Assembly: GCA_051870755.1 (NCBI GenBank)
Contig: JBJECE010000003.1
Location: forward strand, 17,071 to 81,070
Length of the DNA: 64,000 bases
Direction: 5' to 3'
Source of the DNA: W0P28-013 sp051870755
GTDB lineage: Bacteria > Bacteroidota > Bacteroidia > Bacteroidales > Paludibacteraceae
The position numbers were made by a program, and so were the translations under genes. Below, piece by piece: positions 17,389 to 26,574 of the stretch. The first letter of the stretch is position 1. Each line of letters opens with the position of its first letter. The notes under the pieces were generated by a model. That model did no database searches and was not told the origin of the DNA. It saw only the letters and a list, made by a program, of their open reading frames with translations.

Positions 17389-17420
17389 AAAGAGTCGATT
17401 TCTTTGAAATCGGCTCTTTT
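17389..17420. terminator. Bidirectional terminator between galE and panD
   Basis: AAAGAG and CGATTTC pair with AAATCG and CTCTTT around a short loop, flanked by A- and T-runs on the two sides. Confidence 0.85.
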
Positions 17421-17439
17421 GTAATTATAAGCAGTTGAT

Positions 17440-17790
17440 TTATAGCAGTTTGTTTGTCTGTGTGTCGGGGAAAATGACCTTTGGACGAAACTGCAATGCT
17501 TCGGTTTGCTCCATCCAAGTGTAGGCCATGATGATGACCACATCGCCCACCGATACCAAATGGGCGGCCGCGCCATTCAGGCAGATGACGCCCGAGCCGC
17601 GTTCGCCTTTGATGACGTACGTTTCCAACCGATGACCATTGTTGTTGTCCACTATTTGTACGCGTTCGTTGGCTATAATTCCGGCAGCGTCCATCAGGTC
17701 TTCGTCGATAGTGATGCTGCCGATGTAGTCGAGGCAGGCTTCGGTAACGGTTACGCGGTGGATTTTGGATTTCAAAATATTGACTAACAT
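17440..17790 (-). CDS. panD: Aspartate 1-decarboxylase proenzyme
   Basis: 116 residues, the usual PanD length. The self-cleavage site G24-S25 lies in YIGSITID; cleavage makes the pyruvoyl cofactor. The family motifs ANERVQIVDNNNG and CLNGAAAHLVSVGDVVIIMAY are present. The enzyme makes beta-alanine for pantothenate and CoA. It lies 29 bases downstream of pheS on the same strand, probably in one transcript with crp and pheS. Confidence 0.95.
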   Translation of the reverse strand: MLVNILKSKIHRVTVTEACLDYIGSITIDEDLMDAAGIIANERVQIVDNNNGHRLETYVIKGERGSGVICLNGAAAHLVSVGDVVIIMAYTWMEQTEALQFRPKVIFPDTQTNKLL

Positions 17791-17819
17791 GGTGCTGCGT
17801 GTTTTTATCCTCGATTTTT

Positions 17820-18833
17820 TTATTGGAATTGTTGCAGGAAACGCACGTCGTTTTCGGAGAACATGCGCAGGTCTTTTACACGATATTTTAGGTTGGCGAT
17901 GCGCTCAACGCCCATGCCGAACGCATATCCGGTGTAAACATTCGGGTCGATGCCGCAGGCTTTCAGCACGTTGGGATCGACCATGCCGCAGCCGAGAATT
18001 TCGACCCAGCCGGTATGTTTGCAGAAATTACACCCTTTGCCGCCGCACAAGTCGCACGAAATGTCCATCTCGGCACTTGGCTCGGTGAACGGGAAATACG
18101 ACGGCCGCAGGCGAATCTCGGTCTCTTCGCCAAACATCTCTTTGGCAAAGTAGAGCAGCGCCTGTTTCAGGTCGGCAAACGACACGTTCTTGTCGATGTA
18201 GAGGCCTTCGATTTGGTGGAAGAAACAGTGTGCGCGATACGAGATGGCTTCGTTGCGGTACACGCGTCCGGGGCATAACACGCGTATGGGCGGTTGTTGC
18301 GAGGTCATGATGCGGGTTTGTACGCTCGATGTGTGCGTGCGCAACACCACGTCGGGATTTTGTTCGATAAAAAACGTATCCTGCATGTCGCGTGCGGGGT
18401 GCTCCGGCGGAAAATTCAGCGCGCCGAACACATGCCAATCGTCCTCGATTTCGGGTCCTTCGGCCACCGAGAACCCGATGCGCGAAAAGATGTCGATAAT
18501 CTCCTCTTTGACCAACGACAGCGGGTGGCGTGTGCCAAGGGCGATGGTGTCGGCCGAACGGGTCAGGTCGTGTTTGTCGGCCGTGCTTTGTGTGGTGTCG
18601 ATCACGGCTTTCAACTCGGCGAGTTTATTTTGCGCGGCATCGCGCAGTTGGTTGAGCAGTTGCCCGATTTCGCGTTTTTCCTCTTTCGGCACATTGCGAA
18701 ATTCGTCGAACAATTCCGAAATCCGTCCTTTTTTGCTGAGGTATTGTATGCGCAAGGCCTCTACGTCTTCTTGCGATTTAGCCGTCAGGTTGTTCACTGC
18801 GTCGGCAATTTGTGCGATTCTTTCTTTTAACAT
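17820..18833 (-). CDS. pheS: Phenylalanyl-tRNA synthetase alpha subunit
   Basis: 337 residues. An N-terminal coiled coil (about 1-90) that contacts the tRNA is followed by the class II catalytic core, with motif 2 PGRVYRNEAISYRAHCFFHQIEGL and motif 3 GMGVERI. PheS forms an alpha2-beta2 enzyme with PheT; no pheT is adjacent, which is normal in this phylum. It lies between the Crp/Fnr gene (22-base gap) and panD. Confidence 0.96.
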   Translation of the reverse strand: MLKERIAQIADAVNNLTAKSQEDVEALRIQYLSKKGRISELFDEFRNVPKEEKREIGQLLNQLRDAAQNKLAELKAVIDTTQSTADKHDLTRSADTIALGTRHPLSLVKEEIIDIFSRIGFSVAEGPEIEDDWHVFGALNFPPEHPARDMQDTFFIEQNPDVVLRTHTSSVQTRIMTSQQPPIRVLCPGRVYRNEAISYRAHCFFHQIEGLYIDKNVSFADLKQALLYFAKEMFGEETEIRLRPSYFPFTEPSAEMDISCDLCGGKGCNFCKHTGWVEILGCGMVDPNVLKACGIDPNVYTGYAFGMGVERIANLKYRVKDLRMFSENDVRFLQQFQ

Positions 18834-18855
18834 TTTTGCTGTTTGTTATGTTGTT

Positions 18856-19557
18856 TTATCCCATTTTGCTGATTTTTTGCAGCGTGTCTTCGTCGAGTAT
18901 CGTTATGTAACGTCCTCTGACACTGATTAGTCCCTCGTTGACAAACGTCGATAGGGTGCGTATGGCATTCGAAGTTGTCATGTTCGAATAGTTGGCCAAA
19001 TCCTCGCGCGACAATCGACTATTGATGGTTCTGCCGTCGAGGTCGGTGCCGTAACTATCGCGCAATGTCAGCAGCGATTCGGCCAAACGTCCGCGTACGT
19101 GTTTCTGGGTCAGGCTGACAAGGCGGCTCTCGTCGGTGCCTAAATTTTTGGCCAACGCGCCGATGAAGTGTGTTGCCAATTTGTTGTTCGATTGTATGAT
19201 TTGTTTCACTACCGACATCGGCACCAAATAGACTTCGGCCGGCTCGGTGGCTACGGCATTGGTCAGGTGGACGTCTTGCGCAAACGACGAACGGTAACCG
19301 AAATTGTCGCACGGTTTGGCAAAACGAATGATTTGACAGCGGTCGCCAACACCATCTTTGAATATCTTGACGCGGCCGCTTATCAGACAAAACATGTAAC
19401 GTGGCAGTTCGCCTTCGCGATACAGAAATGCCCCTTTGCGATAGCGTTGCATACGCGTATTTTCGCGCAGATACATACGCTCTTCGGGGGTTATCACACT
19501 CCATATCGGACAAAATTCGTCGATAGGTTTCACTGTTTTTTCGGGATGCTGAACCAT
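18856..19557 (-). CDS. Crp/Fnr family transcriptional regulator
   Basis: 233 residues. The N-terminal cyclic-nucleotide-binding beta-roll (about 30-130, RKGAFLYREGELPRYMFCLISGRVKIF) is followed by a dimer helix and a C-terminal winged helix (SREDLANYSNMTTSNAIRTLSTF). The N-terminus has only one cysteine (C16), so no FNR-type iron-sulfur cluster is expected, and the cAMP-contact residues are not conserved. The signal is unknown. It is the first gene of a likely crp-pheS-panD transcript. Confidence 0.9.
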   Translation of the reverse strand: MVQHPEKTVKPIDEFCPIWSVITPEERMYLRENTRMQRYRKGAFLYREGELPRYMFCLISGRVKIFKDGVGDRCQIIRFAKPCDNFGYRSSFAQDVHLTNAVATEPAEVYLVPMSVVKQIIQSNNKLATHFIGALAKNLGTDESRLVSLTQKHVRGRLAESLLTLRDSYGTDLDGRTINSRLSREDLANYSNMTTSNAIRTLSTFVNEGLISVRGRYITILDEDTLQKISKMG

Positions 19558-19618
19558 GTTTGCTGATGATCGTTTGATTGTACGTTACAAGTTTTTCGCT
19601 GCCGACGCATACGAACTG

Positions 19619-19626
19619 CAAAATTA
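19619..19626 (-). promoter_or_regulatory. crp/fnr-gene -7 element
   Basis: Minus strand TAATTTTG, 62 bases before the ATG. No clear -33. Confidence 0.45.
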
Positions 19627-19714
19627 CTACTTTTTTTTGAAATGATGCTTGAAAAATCGGAAAAAATATGTTTTTTAACATATCGATTCGGCAATGTTTC
19701 GGGCTGAACAGCAC

Positions 19715-19747
19715 CAAAAAAAGTCCGACCTTCGCAGGCAGGACTTT
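19715..19747 (-). terminator. Terminator of the padR-pspC transcript
   Basis: AAAGTCC and GGACTTT pair around a 14-base loop. On the minus strand the stem is followed by a run of five or more T. Confidence 0.8.
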
Positions 19748-19779
19748 CCTTAATACTAAAAACAACTTAAAATTTACAA

Positions 19780-21354
19780 CTATTTTTGTTCGATATGTGA
19801 GGCATCGTGGCAATTGCGTTCGAGCAGACGCGGAGTGCCTGCGTAGGTTATTTTGGCGGCCGATTCGGCGGTTAGACGGGCTTCTTGCACTTCGCCGAGT
19901 TCGATGCTCGATGCTTCGGATGCTTTGGCCTCTACCGACACGATGGCCATATTGTTCAGGTCGATGTGCGAGGCTTCCGATGCTTCGATGAACACCCGCT
20001 CGGCGCTTCCGGTCAGTTGAATGCGCGAGGCTTCCGATGCTTCGAGCGTGAGCGTTTGCAACTGTTCGAACGGCGTTTCGCTTTTTATGAAACTTGCTTC
20101 CGAGGCTTCTATCGATGTCAGCGTGGGTGTCGTAACATAGACGATTGGCAATACGCGTGTGCGGTTGTTATTGTTGTTGTTCGAAATGTGCAGCACGCCA
20201 TTTTCAACTGTGGTTTCGACGTTGCGCAACATCACATCTCGCGCTTTTACTACTACCGATGCGGTGTCGCCTTGCGACAGCACGACGCGCACGGCTCGTT
20301 CGGCTTCGATGCTGATAAACGGAGCGCATGTCCGCTGTTCGCTGATGGCGTCGCTGTCGTCGCTCATGTTTTCGAACAGTTGCTTGGTGATGCCGGCACC
20401 GGCGGCTGTAATGTCGGGCGCAAACGGGCTGTGTGTGCTTTTGATGGCTGTGCCGATGATAGCAAACAGACTGATAATCCACACGATGAGCAGTGTCCAT
20501 GTGAACCACGGACGATGTGGCGCATTCTTGTTAATCAGACGGATGCACAACAGTACCAACCCGATGGCAGGGCAGAGCATAAACAGCGCGCAACTGATCA
20601 GCAGGGCAATGTCTATCCAACTGCCAAACATGCCGGGTATGTACATCATGCGCAGCGCGAAAATGGCAATGATGATGCCGATGACGGCCATGAACAGACC
20701 GATGCCGATGCAGCCGCTGATGAAGATAAGCGCAATTTTCAGTATCCAACTGATGACTTCGAGAGCGCGATTGCCGACGTGTTGTATGGTTTCGCGTTTC
20801 GGCATATATTTTTTGATGTTCTCCAAGTTTGGTTCGATGCCTTGCATTTCGAGGCGCTGTGCGGTGGTTTTGGCTTCGGGCACTATTATCCAGAGCAATA
20901 GGTAGAACAGCAGAGTCCAGCCGGCGCTGAACAGCAAGAGCAACAGCAGCAATATGCGCACCAATGTGGTGTCCCAACCGATGTAGGCGGCCAAGCCGGC
21001 AGCCACACCGCCGATAAGGCGGTCGTCGCCATCGCGATAGAATTTGCGGAATTTGCGTTTCTCCGTTTTCGTTGTCGTGTTGTCGGCGGCGGGTTCGTCG
21101 TCGTCGAATTGGCTGGGTTGTCCCAAGGTGCTGATGACGCTTTCGACGTCGGCGGCATCGACTACGTTGCGGCCGTGCATGCGCTCGGTAAACAATTCGG
21201 CGATGCGGTCCTCGATGTCCTTGATGATTTCGTCTTTTTCGTCGTCGGCAAAGTGATTTTCCAACTCCTTCAGATAGGCGTTTAGCGTTTCGTAGGCGTC
21301 GTCGTCGATGTTGAACACGATGCCGTTCAGGTTGATTGTCAATGTCTTTTTCAT
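19780..21354 (-). CDS. PspC-domain membrane protein with C-terminal GIN-type beta-helix
   Basis: 524 residues. Residues 1-80 are an acidic helical segment with ELENHFADDEKDEI, typical of sensor-like Bacteroidota PspC proteins. Residues 103-161 form the PspC domain (RKFYRDGDDRLIGGVAAGLAAY then a Leu-rich membrane helix and WIIVPE). Three further membrane segments follow (about 205-310). The last 170 residues are periplasmic and resemble the DUF2807/GIN adhesin-like domain, with four EASEAS-type motifs spaced 19-22 residues as in beta-helix rungs. It is downstream of padR. Probably an envelope-stress protein; the role is inferred from the domain. The start at 21354 gives MKKTLTINLNG; an upstream TTG is less likely. 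Confidence 0.85.
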   Translation of the reverse strand: MKKTLTINLNGIVFNIDDDAYETLNAYLKELENHFADDEKDEIIKDIEDRIAELFTERMHGRNVVDAADVESVISTLGQPSQFDDDEPAADNTTTKTEKRKFRKFYRDGDDRLIGGVAAGLAAYIGWDTTLVRILLLLLLLFSAGWTLLFYLLLWIIVPEAKTTAQRLEMQGIEPNLENIKKYMPKRETIQHVGNRALEVISWILKIALIFISGCIGIGLFMAVIGIIIAIFALRMMYIPGMFGSWIDIALLISCALFMLCPAIGLVLLCIRLINKNAPHRPWFTWTLLIVWIISLFAIIGTAIKSTHSPFAPDITAAGAGITKQLFENMSDDSDAISEQRTCAPFISIEAERAVRVVLSQGDTASVVVKARDVMLRNVETTVENGVLHISNNNNNNRTRVLPIVYVTTPTLTSIEASEASFIKSETPFEQLQTLTLEASEASRIQLTGSAERVFIEASEASHIDLNNMAIVSVEAKASEASSIELGEVQEARLTAESAAKITYAGTPRLLERNCHDASHIEQK

Positions 21355-21387
21355 ATTCGTTGTCAATTAGAAAGATAGTATTTTTGT

Positions 21388-21717
21388 TTATTTCTCGGAA
21401 TCGATCATGTCGATTATCGTTTTGATGTTGTCGTATTCTTTGTCCATGGCGGCCAAGTGTGCCTGCCCATCGTCGGTCAGCGAATAATATTTTCGCGGTG
21501 GACCTTGTGTCGATTCCTGCCAGATGTAACTCAGCAGGCCGTTGTTTTTCAAGCGGGTCAATAGCGGATAGAGTGTGCCTTCGACCACTATCAGGTTGGC
21601 GCGTTTCAACTCGGCAATGATGTCGGGCGCATACGAGGGCTTGCGCTTGATGGCGTGCAGCACGATGTATTCCATGCAGGTTTTGCGGAGTTGTTGTCTG
21701 AAATTGGTTGCTTCCAT
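21388..21717 (-). CDS. PadR family transcriptional regulator
   Basis: 109 residues, the size of a minimal PadR protein. The winged helix reads EYIVLHAIKRKPSYAPDIIAELKRANLIVVEGTLYPLLTRLKNNGLLSY, with the conserved EGTLYPLL and the wing ending PPRKYYSLTDDG. It is 33 bases upstream of the PspC gene in the same direction. PadR-PspC pairs are common in the phylum, so it probably represses its own operon; the inducer is unknown. Confidence 0.93.
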   Translation of the reverse strand: MEATNFRQQLRKTCMEYIVLHAIKRKPSYAPDIIAELKRANLIVVEGTLYPLLTRLKNNGLLSYIWQESTQGPPRKYYSLTDDGQAHLAAMDKEYDNIKTIIDMIDSEK

Positions 21718-21748
21718 AACTCGATTTTTTTTGTTGATTTTTCTGTTG

Positions 21749-21756
21749 CAAAGATA
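21749..21756 (-). promoter_or_regulatory. padR-pspC -7 element
   Basis: Minus strand TATCTTTG, 32 bases before the padR ATG. A TTTG lies slightly far away at 21779-21782. Confidence 0.55.
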
Positions 21757-21999
21757 TACAAAATTTTAGTACCTTGTTCAAACAAAATACTGTATTTTTG
21801 CATAAAAATCACAATTATTTGATTATCAGTTTGTTATAATGTAAATTTTTGCGCATTATTATGCTGTTTTTGTCGTTTTTGTGGCATTTTGCGCTCGAAT
21901 TTTCTGCCGATTTTGTCATTTTTTTGCGTGCTAATCCGTTTTTTGATGCTTTCTTCAAAAATGTTGTTACTAATTTTTTGTGTGCTTCAAAGGCGAGAA

Positions 22000-22031
22000 T
22001 TTGGTAATTCGTACAAAAAAATGTAACTTTG
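22000..22031 (+). promoter_or_regulatory. Promoter of the Wzz-like gene
   Basis: -33 TTTG (22000-22003) and -7 TAACTTTG (22024-22031), spacer 20, 29 bases before the ATG. Confidence 0.7.
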
Positions 22032-22060
22032 CACACTTAAATGAAAAATCGAACATTCTT

Positions 22061-23011
22061 ATGGAAGAACAGAAAAACAACGAGTTGAATTTATTTGATT
22101 TGATAGTGATGGCATGTCGTGGCATCGGGCGTTTTGTGCGTCGATGCGGGGTGGCATTGCTGCACTTGGTGCGCTTTTCGGTGCAACAGATTTGGGTCGT
22201 CGGGGCGTTTGTTATTGCGTTTGGCGTGGCGGGTTTCTTCTTGACTCAAACAAAGTTTACCACTTTTCGTGGCGGCGCCACCGTCTTGTTTGTTGAAGAG
22301 GCTGCTCCGATGATTTCGGAATATATGCAACGGCTCGATTTGTATGCCAAAGTGCCATACATGGCGGCTTCGTTGGGCATGCCCGATTCGTTGCAGAAAA
22401 AAATCTCAAAAATCGAATGCTATCGCTGGATCGACTGCAAACATGACAATATGCCCGATTTCGTCGATTTTGACAACGATAAAAGTTATTGGTCGGACAC
22501 GACTGATGTGATAATGAACGACCGTCTGTATTTGCGTATCGAGGCGCGCGGCTTGTACGATATGGCGTGCGTGCAAGAGTGGTTGCAACATTATTTCGAC
22601 GCACAGCCCGAACTGACCGCCTTGTCGGAACAGGGACGCGAAGTGCTGCGCATGAATCTGCAAGCCTACGACCGCGAGATAATGCGCATCGACAGCCTCT
22701 CCAATCGCGAGTATTTTAATAATGAGTCGCAAAAAACAGATATACGCAATGGCGTGTTGCAGATAAAAGGTAAGCAACTGTATTACAACGATATATTGAA
22801 CTTGATTTCGCAACGTAGTAATGTCGAAACGACACTGAACCAACGCCCGCGCAATATCAATTTCCAAAATGATATTGTGGTAACGTCGGCCATGTCGCGC
22901 ATCGTGCGGCTCGTGTTGTGGGTGCTGGCGGGCTATGTGTTGGGCTTGTTGGCAGCCTTGTGCATTGTCTATCGCAAGGAGATTGCGGCCTACATGAAAC
23001 CGAAGAAATGA
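22061..23011 (+). CDS. Two-pass inner-membrane protein with Wzz-like topology
   Basis: 316 residues. One membrane helix near 45-68 (QIWVVGAFVIAFGVAGFFLTQ) and one near 283-307 (VLWVLAGYVLGLLAALCIVYR) enclose a periplasmic region with a helical middle. This is the layout of polysaccharide co-polymerases (Wzz), but I see none of the Pro/Gly-rich motif of Wzz at the second helix. The family assignment is therefore open. The next gene is an extracytoplasmic hydrolase; a link to surface polysaccharide is inference only. The start at 22061 follows the promoter. Confidence 0.6.
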   Translation: MEEQKNNELNLFDLIVMACRGIGRFVRRCGVALLHLVRFSVQQIWVVGAFVIAFGVAGFFLTQTKFTTFRGGATVLFVEEAAPMISEYMQRLDLYAKVPYMAASLGMPDSLQKKISKIECYRWIDCKHDNMPDFVDFDNDKSYWSDTTDVIMNDRLYLRIEARGLYDMACVQEWLQHYFDAQPELTALSEQGREVLRMNLQAYDREIMRIDSLSNREYFNNESQKTDIRNGVLQIKGKQLYYNDILNLISQRSNVETTLNQRPRNINFQNDIVVTSAMSRIVRLVLWVLAGYVLGLLAALCIVYRKEIAAYMKPKK

Positions 23012-23087
23012 ACGTGGCACCGCTATTTCGGTCGATAGCCTTGTGTGGTGCTGTCGCCGAGAATATACGCACTATCAGCCTCTGTTT

Positions 23088-24596
23088 GTGAGAAGAATTT
23101 GCTGCATACTTGTCTGCTTGGCGCTGTTGATGCCCGTTGCGGCACAGCGCAAACGCGAAATGCGTGCTGCGTGGATTGCCACGGTTGTCGGCATCGATTG
23201 GCCGCCGTCTGTTGACGATGTTACTGCGCAACGTCAGCGTATGATTGAAATTCTCGATACGCTCAAATCGTTGAATTTCAATGCAGTAGTTTTTCAGGTG
23301 CGCCCTACCGCCGATGCGTTTTATCAGTCGGATATAGAGCCGTGGTCGCGCTACCTGACCGGCACGCAGGGCGTTCCGCCCGAACCGTTGTACGACCCTT
23401 TGGCGTTCGTTGTGCGCGAGGCGCATCGGCGTTGTATGGAGGTGCATGTGTGGCTCAATCCGTATCGGGCTATTCTCAAAGGCGGCATTTCGCAACTCGA
23501 CTCGACGCACCTCTATTTTCGTCATCCGGAGTGGTTTGTGTCCTATGGCGAACAACTCTTGTTCAATCCCGCACTGCCCGAAACGCGCGATTATTTAAAT
23601 AGGGTGGTGGCCGACATCGTTACGCGCTACGACATCGATGCGGTGCATTTCGACGATTATTTCTATCCGTATCGTTACAAAAATCAAGAATTTCCCGACG
23701 ACAAAGAGTTTCGTGCCAATCCGCGTGGTTTCGCCGACAAGGGCGATTGGCGCCGCGATAACGTCAATTTGGTGATTGCACAGTTGCAGCAAACCATCAA
23801 ACGCATTAAACCGTGGGTCGAGTTTGGTATTAGTCCGTTCGGCGTGTGGCGCAATGCCTCGAAAGACGAACGTGGTTCGCAAACGCGTGCCATGTCCAAC
23901 TACGACGATTTGTATGCCGATATTTTGCTGTGGCTCGAACGTGGCGACATCGACTATGTGGTGCCGCAACTTTATTGGGAAATCGGTCATTCGCGCGCCG
24001 ATTTTGCGACGTTGGTCGATTGGTGGAGCCGCAATACGTGCGGTCGTAACTATTATGTCGGCTTGTACGCATCGAATTTGGGGAATGCCGCTGCCAAACC
24101 GGTATGGCGTACCGGCAACGAAGTGATGCGTCAGTTGCGCTACATGGAACAGGTGCCGCAACAAGGGGCGATGTTCTACAGCACGGTGGCATTGATGCAA
24201 AATCGCCAAGGCATTTGCGATAGTTTGCGCCACTATTATCGCTATCCGGCATTGGTCCCGCCGCAAGCCGGTGTGGGCGACAGTGGCTCAATGTCCGTGA
24301 AACGCGTACGCATAGTGCGTGCACAGCGCGGCTACCAACTCGAATGGGACGCCGCGCGCGAAACCGATGGCTGTGCGCCGGCATATTATGTGGTGTATGC
24401 CTTTGCCGGCAATGAACTTGGCGATTTCGACGACCCGCGCCATATTCTGACAATCACTACCGATAATTGTGTCAATTTGGCTGACTATGCCGATACATTG
24501 CGCGGACATTACAAATTTGCGGTAACGGTAGTCAATCGCTACGGACAAGAAAGTGCGCCGGCCGTGGTGCAAAAACAAAAACGTGGCGTACACTGA
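23088..24596 (+). CDS. Secreted GH10-like hydrolase (GHL10/DUF187 family)
   Basis: 502 residues. GTG at 23088 begins a clear signal peptide (RRICCILVCLALLMPVAAQ). The body matches the glycosyl-hydrolase-like 10 family: EMRAAWIATVVGIDWP at the start of the barrel, then FQVRPTADAFYQS, HVWLNPYRA, VHFDDYFYPY and DYVVPQLYWEIG. A C-terminal fibronectin-like segment (about 415-500) follows. Family members act on peptidoglycan or related glycans in the periplasm or on the surface. The in-frame GTG at 23043 would put polar residues before the signal peptide and is less likely. Confidence 0.85.
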   Translation: MRRICCILVCLALLMPVAAQRKREMRAAWIATVVGIDWPPSVDDVTAQRQRMIEILDTLKSLNFNAVVFQVRPTADAFYQSDIEPWSRYLTGTQGVPPEPLYDPLAFVVREAHRRCMEVHVWLNPYRAILKGGISQLDSTHLYFRHPEWFVSYGEQLLFNPALPETRDYLNRVVADIVTRYDIDAVHFDDYFYPYRYKNQEFPDDKEFRANPRGFADKGDWRRDNVNLVIAQLQQTIKRIKPWVEFGISPFGVWRNASKDERGSQTRAMSNYDDLYADILLWLERGDIDYVVPQLYWEIGHSRADFATLVDWWSRNTCGRNYYVGLYASNLGNAAAKPVWRTGNEVMRQLRYMEQVPQQGAMFYSTVALMQNRQGICDSLRHYYRYPALVPPQAGVGDSGSMSVKRVRIVRAQRGYQLEWDAARETDGCAPAYYVVYAFAGNELGDFDDPRHILTITTDNCVNLADYADTLRGHYKFAVTVVNRYGQESAPAVVQKQKRGVH

Positions 24597-24640
24597 TGTA
24601 TTTTCAGGGACGAAATGGTGTGGTGTTTGGGATATTTTCG

Positions 24641-24648
24641 TAATTTTG
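24641..24648 (+). promoter_or_regulatory. -7 element of the M16 protease operon
   Basis: TAATTTTG, 17 bases before the ATG at 24666. The -33 is unclear. Confidence 0.5.
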
Positions 24649-24665
24649 TCAGCCGATTTTGAACG

Positions 24666-25895
24666 ATGAATAACGACATGGTGTATCATACGCATACCTT
24701 GACCAATGGCATCCGATTGTTGTATGTGCCGGTAGAGTCGCCGGTGGTGTATTGCGGATTTGTGGTCAATGCCGGCACGCGCGACGAACACGACGACGAG
24801 CACGGCATGGCGCATTTTGTCGAACACATGCTCTTCAAAGGCACCGAGCGACGCAAAAGTTGGCAGGTGATTAGCCGTTTGGAGTCGGTCGGCGGACAAA
24901 TAGACGCTTTTACCACCAAAGAGGAGACGTATGTTTATACCACCATTCCGGCGCAACACCTCGAACGCGCTATGGAGTTGCTGGCCGACATCGTGTTTCA
25001 TTCCACCTTTCCGGAGCATGAATTGGAACACGAACGCGGTGTGGTGTTGGAGGAGATTCAGTCCTACAACGATTCCCCCGCCGAATTGATATACGACGAA
25101 TTCGACAATCTGTTGTTTGGCAATACGGCATTGGGACACAGCATTTTAGGCTCAGAAAAGACCTTGCAACAGACCACCTCGGCATGTATGCAGCAGTTTG
25201 TGAAACGCTGTTACACCACGGACAACATCGTTTTTTATCTTTTGGGCAATGTGCGGGGCGACAAATTGATACATTTGGCCGAACGCTATTTTTGCGTGCC
25301 GGCTTCCACACGCACTTTCCGGCGCGTGCCGCCCGATACCTACCGGCCGACGGTGCAACGCTGCGACAAAGACACCTGCCAAACGCATTGCATGATTGGC
25401 AACAGAGCCTATCACCAACTGCACGACGACAGATTTGCACTCTTGTTGTTGAACAATATACTTGGCGGCCCGAATATGAGCAGTCGGCTTAACATGTCGG
25501 TGCGCGAACGTCACGGCTGGGCTTACACGGTCGAATCGACACTGACGCTCTATGTCGATACCGGCGTATGGAGCGTATATGTAGGCTGCGACAACAGCCA
25601 CGAACGCGACTGTATGCGACTGATACAGAGAGAATTGAACGACTTGGCATCGCAGCAGATGTCGCCGCGCGCGTTGGCCAAAGCCAAATGCCAACTCGAA
25701 GGCCAAATGCTGATAGCCGACGAAAACAGGGAAAATATGATTTTGACCATGGCCAAGGCTTATTTGCAGACCGGACACTGCTTGTCGAACACCGAATTGC
25801 GCGATGCGTTGCAGGCGGTTACTGCCGAAAAACTGCGTCAGGTGGCGGCCGACATTTTTGATGAACACCAACTATCAACACTGATTTTTAATTGA
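24666..25895 (+). CDS. M16 family zinc metallopeptidase
   Basis: 409 residues, the size of a single-pair M16B peptidase. The inverted zinc motif H50-F-V-E53-H54 lies in HGMAHFVEHMLFKGT, and the distal ligand E130 falls 76 residues after H54, as in the family. The second half carries the inactive-homologue domain with NNILGGPNMSSRLNMSVRERHGWAYTVES, including the conserved R/Y pair. There is no signal peptide, so it is likely cytoplasmic. It is first in a unit of five tightly packed genes (10-base gap to the next). Confidence 0.93.
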   Translation: MNNDMVYHTHTLTNGIRLLYVPVESPVVYCGFVVNAGTRDEHDDEHGMAHFVEHMLFKGTERRKSWQVISRLESVGGQIDAFTTKEETYVYTTIPAQHLERAMELLADIVFHSTFPEHELEHERGVVLEEIQSYNDSPAELIYDEFDNLLFGNTALGHSILGSEKTLQQTTSACMQQFVKRCYTTDNIVFYLLGNVRGDKLIHLAERYFCVPASTRTFRRVPPDTYRPTVQRCDKDTCQTHCMIGNRAYHQLHDDRFALLLLNNILGGPNMSSRLNMSVRERHGWAYTVESTLTLYVDTGVWSVYVGCDNSHERDCMRLIQRELNDLASQQMSPRALAKAKCQLEGQMLIADENRENMILTMAKAYLQTGHCLSNTELRDALQAVTAEKLRQVAADIFDEHQLSTLIFN

Positions 25896-25905
25896 TGCCG
25901 ACACT

Positions 25906-26574
25906 ATGCAACTGAAACAGGCTACGCAATTTGACGATTATAATGCGCTGATTGATGCGTACATGGCCGCTCACAGCGATGCCGAACCGGCTTGGTTGGC
26001 GGCCATCGCCCGCGAAACACATGTGCGCACCATCAACCCGCGCATGTTGTCGGGACATTTTGCCGGCCGCATACTCAAAATGTTGGTGCGTATGGTGCGC
26101 CCGCAGCGCGTGCTGGAGATTGGTACGTTCACCGGCTATTCGGCACTCTGTTTGGCCGAAGGGTTGCCCGCCGACGGACATGTTGATACCATCGAAATAG
26201 ATGACGAGTTGGAAGATTTTATCCGTGAAAATATTTGTCAATCGCCTTATTCAGAGCGTATTACGTTGCACGTTGGCGATGCACTCTCGATTATCCCGCA
26301 GTTGGATGGTATGTTCGATTTCGTCTTTATCGATGCCGACAAACGTGCCTATCGCGATTACTACGAATTGGTGTTGCCCAAAGTGCCTCCCTGCGGATTC
26401 ATTCTGGCCGACAATACGCTGTGGGACGGCAAAGTGTTGCTGCCGAATCCGCCAACGGGCGATCATCAAACCATTGAAATAAAGAAATTTAACGATTTCG
26501 TTGCTCAAGACGAACGCGTCGAAAAGGTGATATTGCCACTGCGCGACGGTTTGACACTGATGATGAAAAAATGA
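25906..26574 (+). CDS. O-methyltransferase (class I SAM-dependent, COMT/TrmR-like)
   Basis: 222 residues. SAM motif I is RVLEIGTFTGYSALCLAEGL. The metal- and substrate-site motifs FIDADKRAYRDYYELVLP and ADNTLWDGKV are those of the bacterial cation-dependent O-methyltransferase family. Members methylate small catechols, and TrmR methylates tRNA wobble uridine derivatives; which applies here cannot be told. The stop overlaps the next start (ATGA). Confidence 0.9.
   Translation: MQLKQATQFDDYNALIDAYMAAHSDAEPAWLAAIARETHVRTINPRMLSGHFAGRILKMLVRMVRPQRVLEIGTFTGYSALCLAEGLPADGHVDTIEIDDELEDFIRENICQSPYSERITLHVGDALSIIPQLDGMFDFVFIDADKRAYRDYYELVLPKVPPCGFILADNTLWDGKVLLPNPPTGDHQTIEIKKFNDFVAQDERVEKVILPLRDGLTLMMKK

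Larger units (their letters stand above)
21718..22060. other. Intergenic region between padR and the Wzz-like gene (343 bases)
   Basis: It is AT-rich and holds the divergent promoters of its two neighbours: minus -7 TATCTTTG at 21749-21756 for padR, and a plus promoter at 22000-22031. A further plus-directed pair, TTG 21774-21776 and TATTTTTG 21795-21802, could give a long leader. No ORF or clear RNA structure was seen. Confidence 0.5.

Noticed and set aside
22061..23011. Calling the two-pass membrane protein Wzz outright
   Set aside because: Only the topology agrees; the Pro/Gly-rich motif of the second membrane segment is absent and no O-antigen cluster is adjacent.
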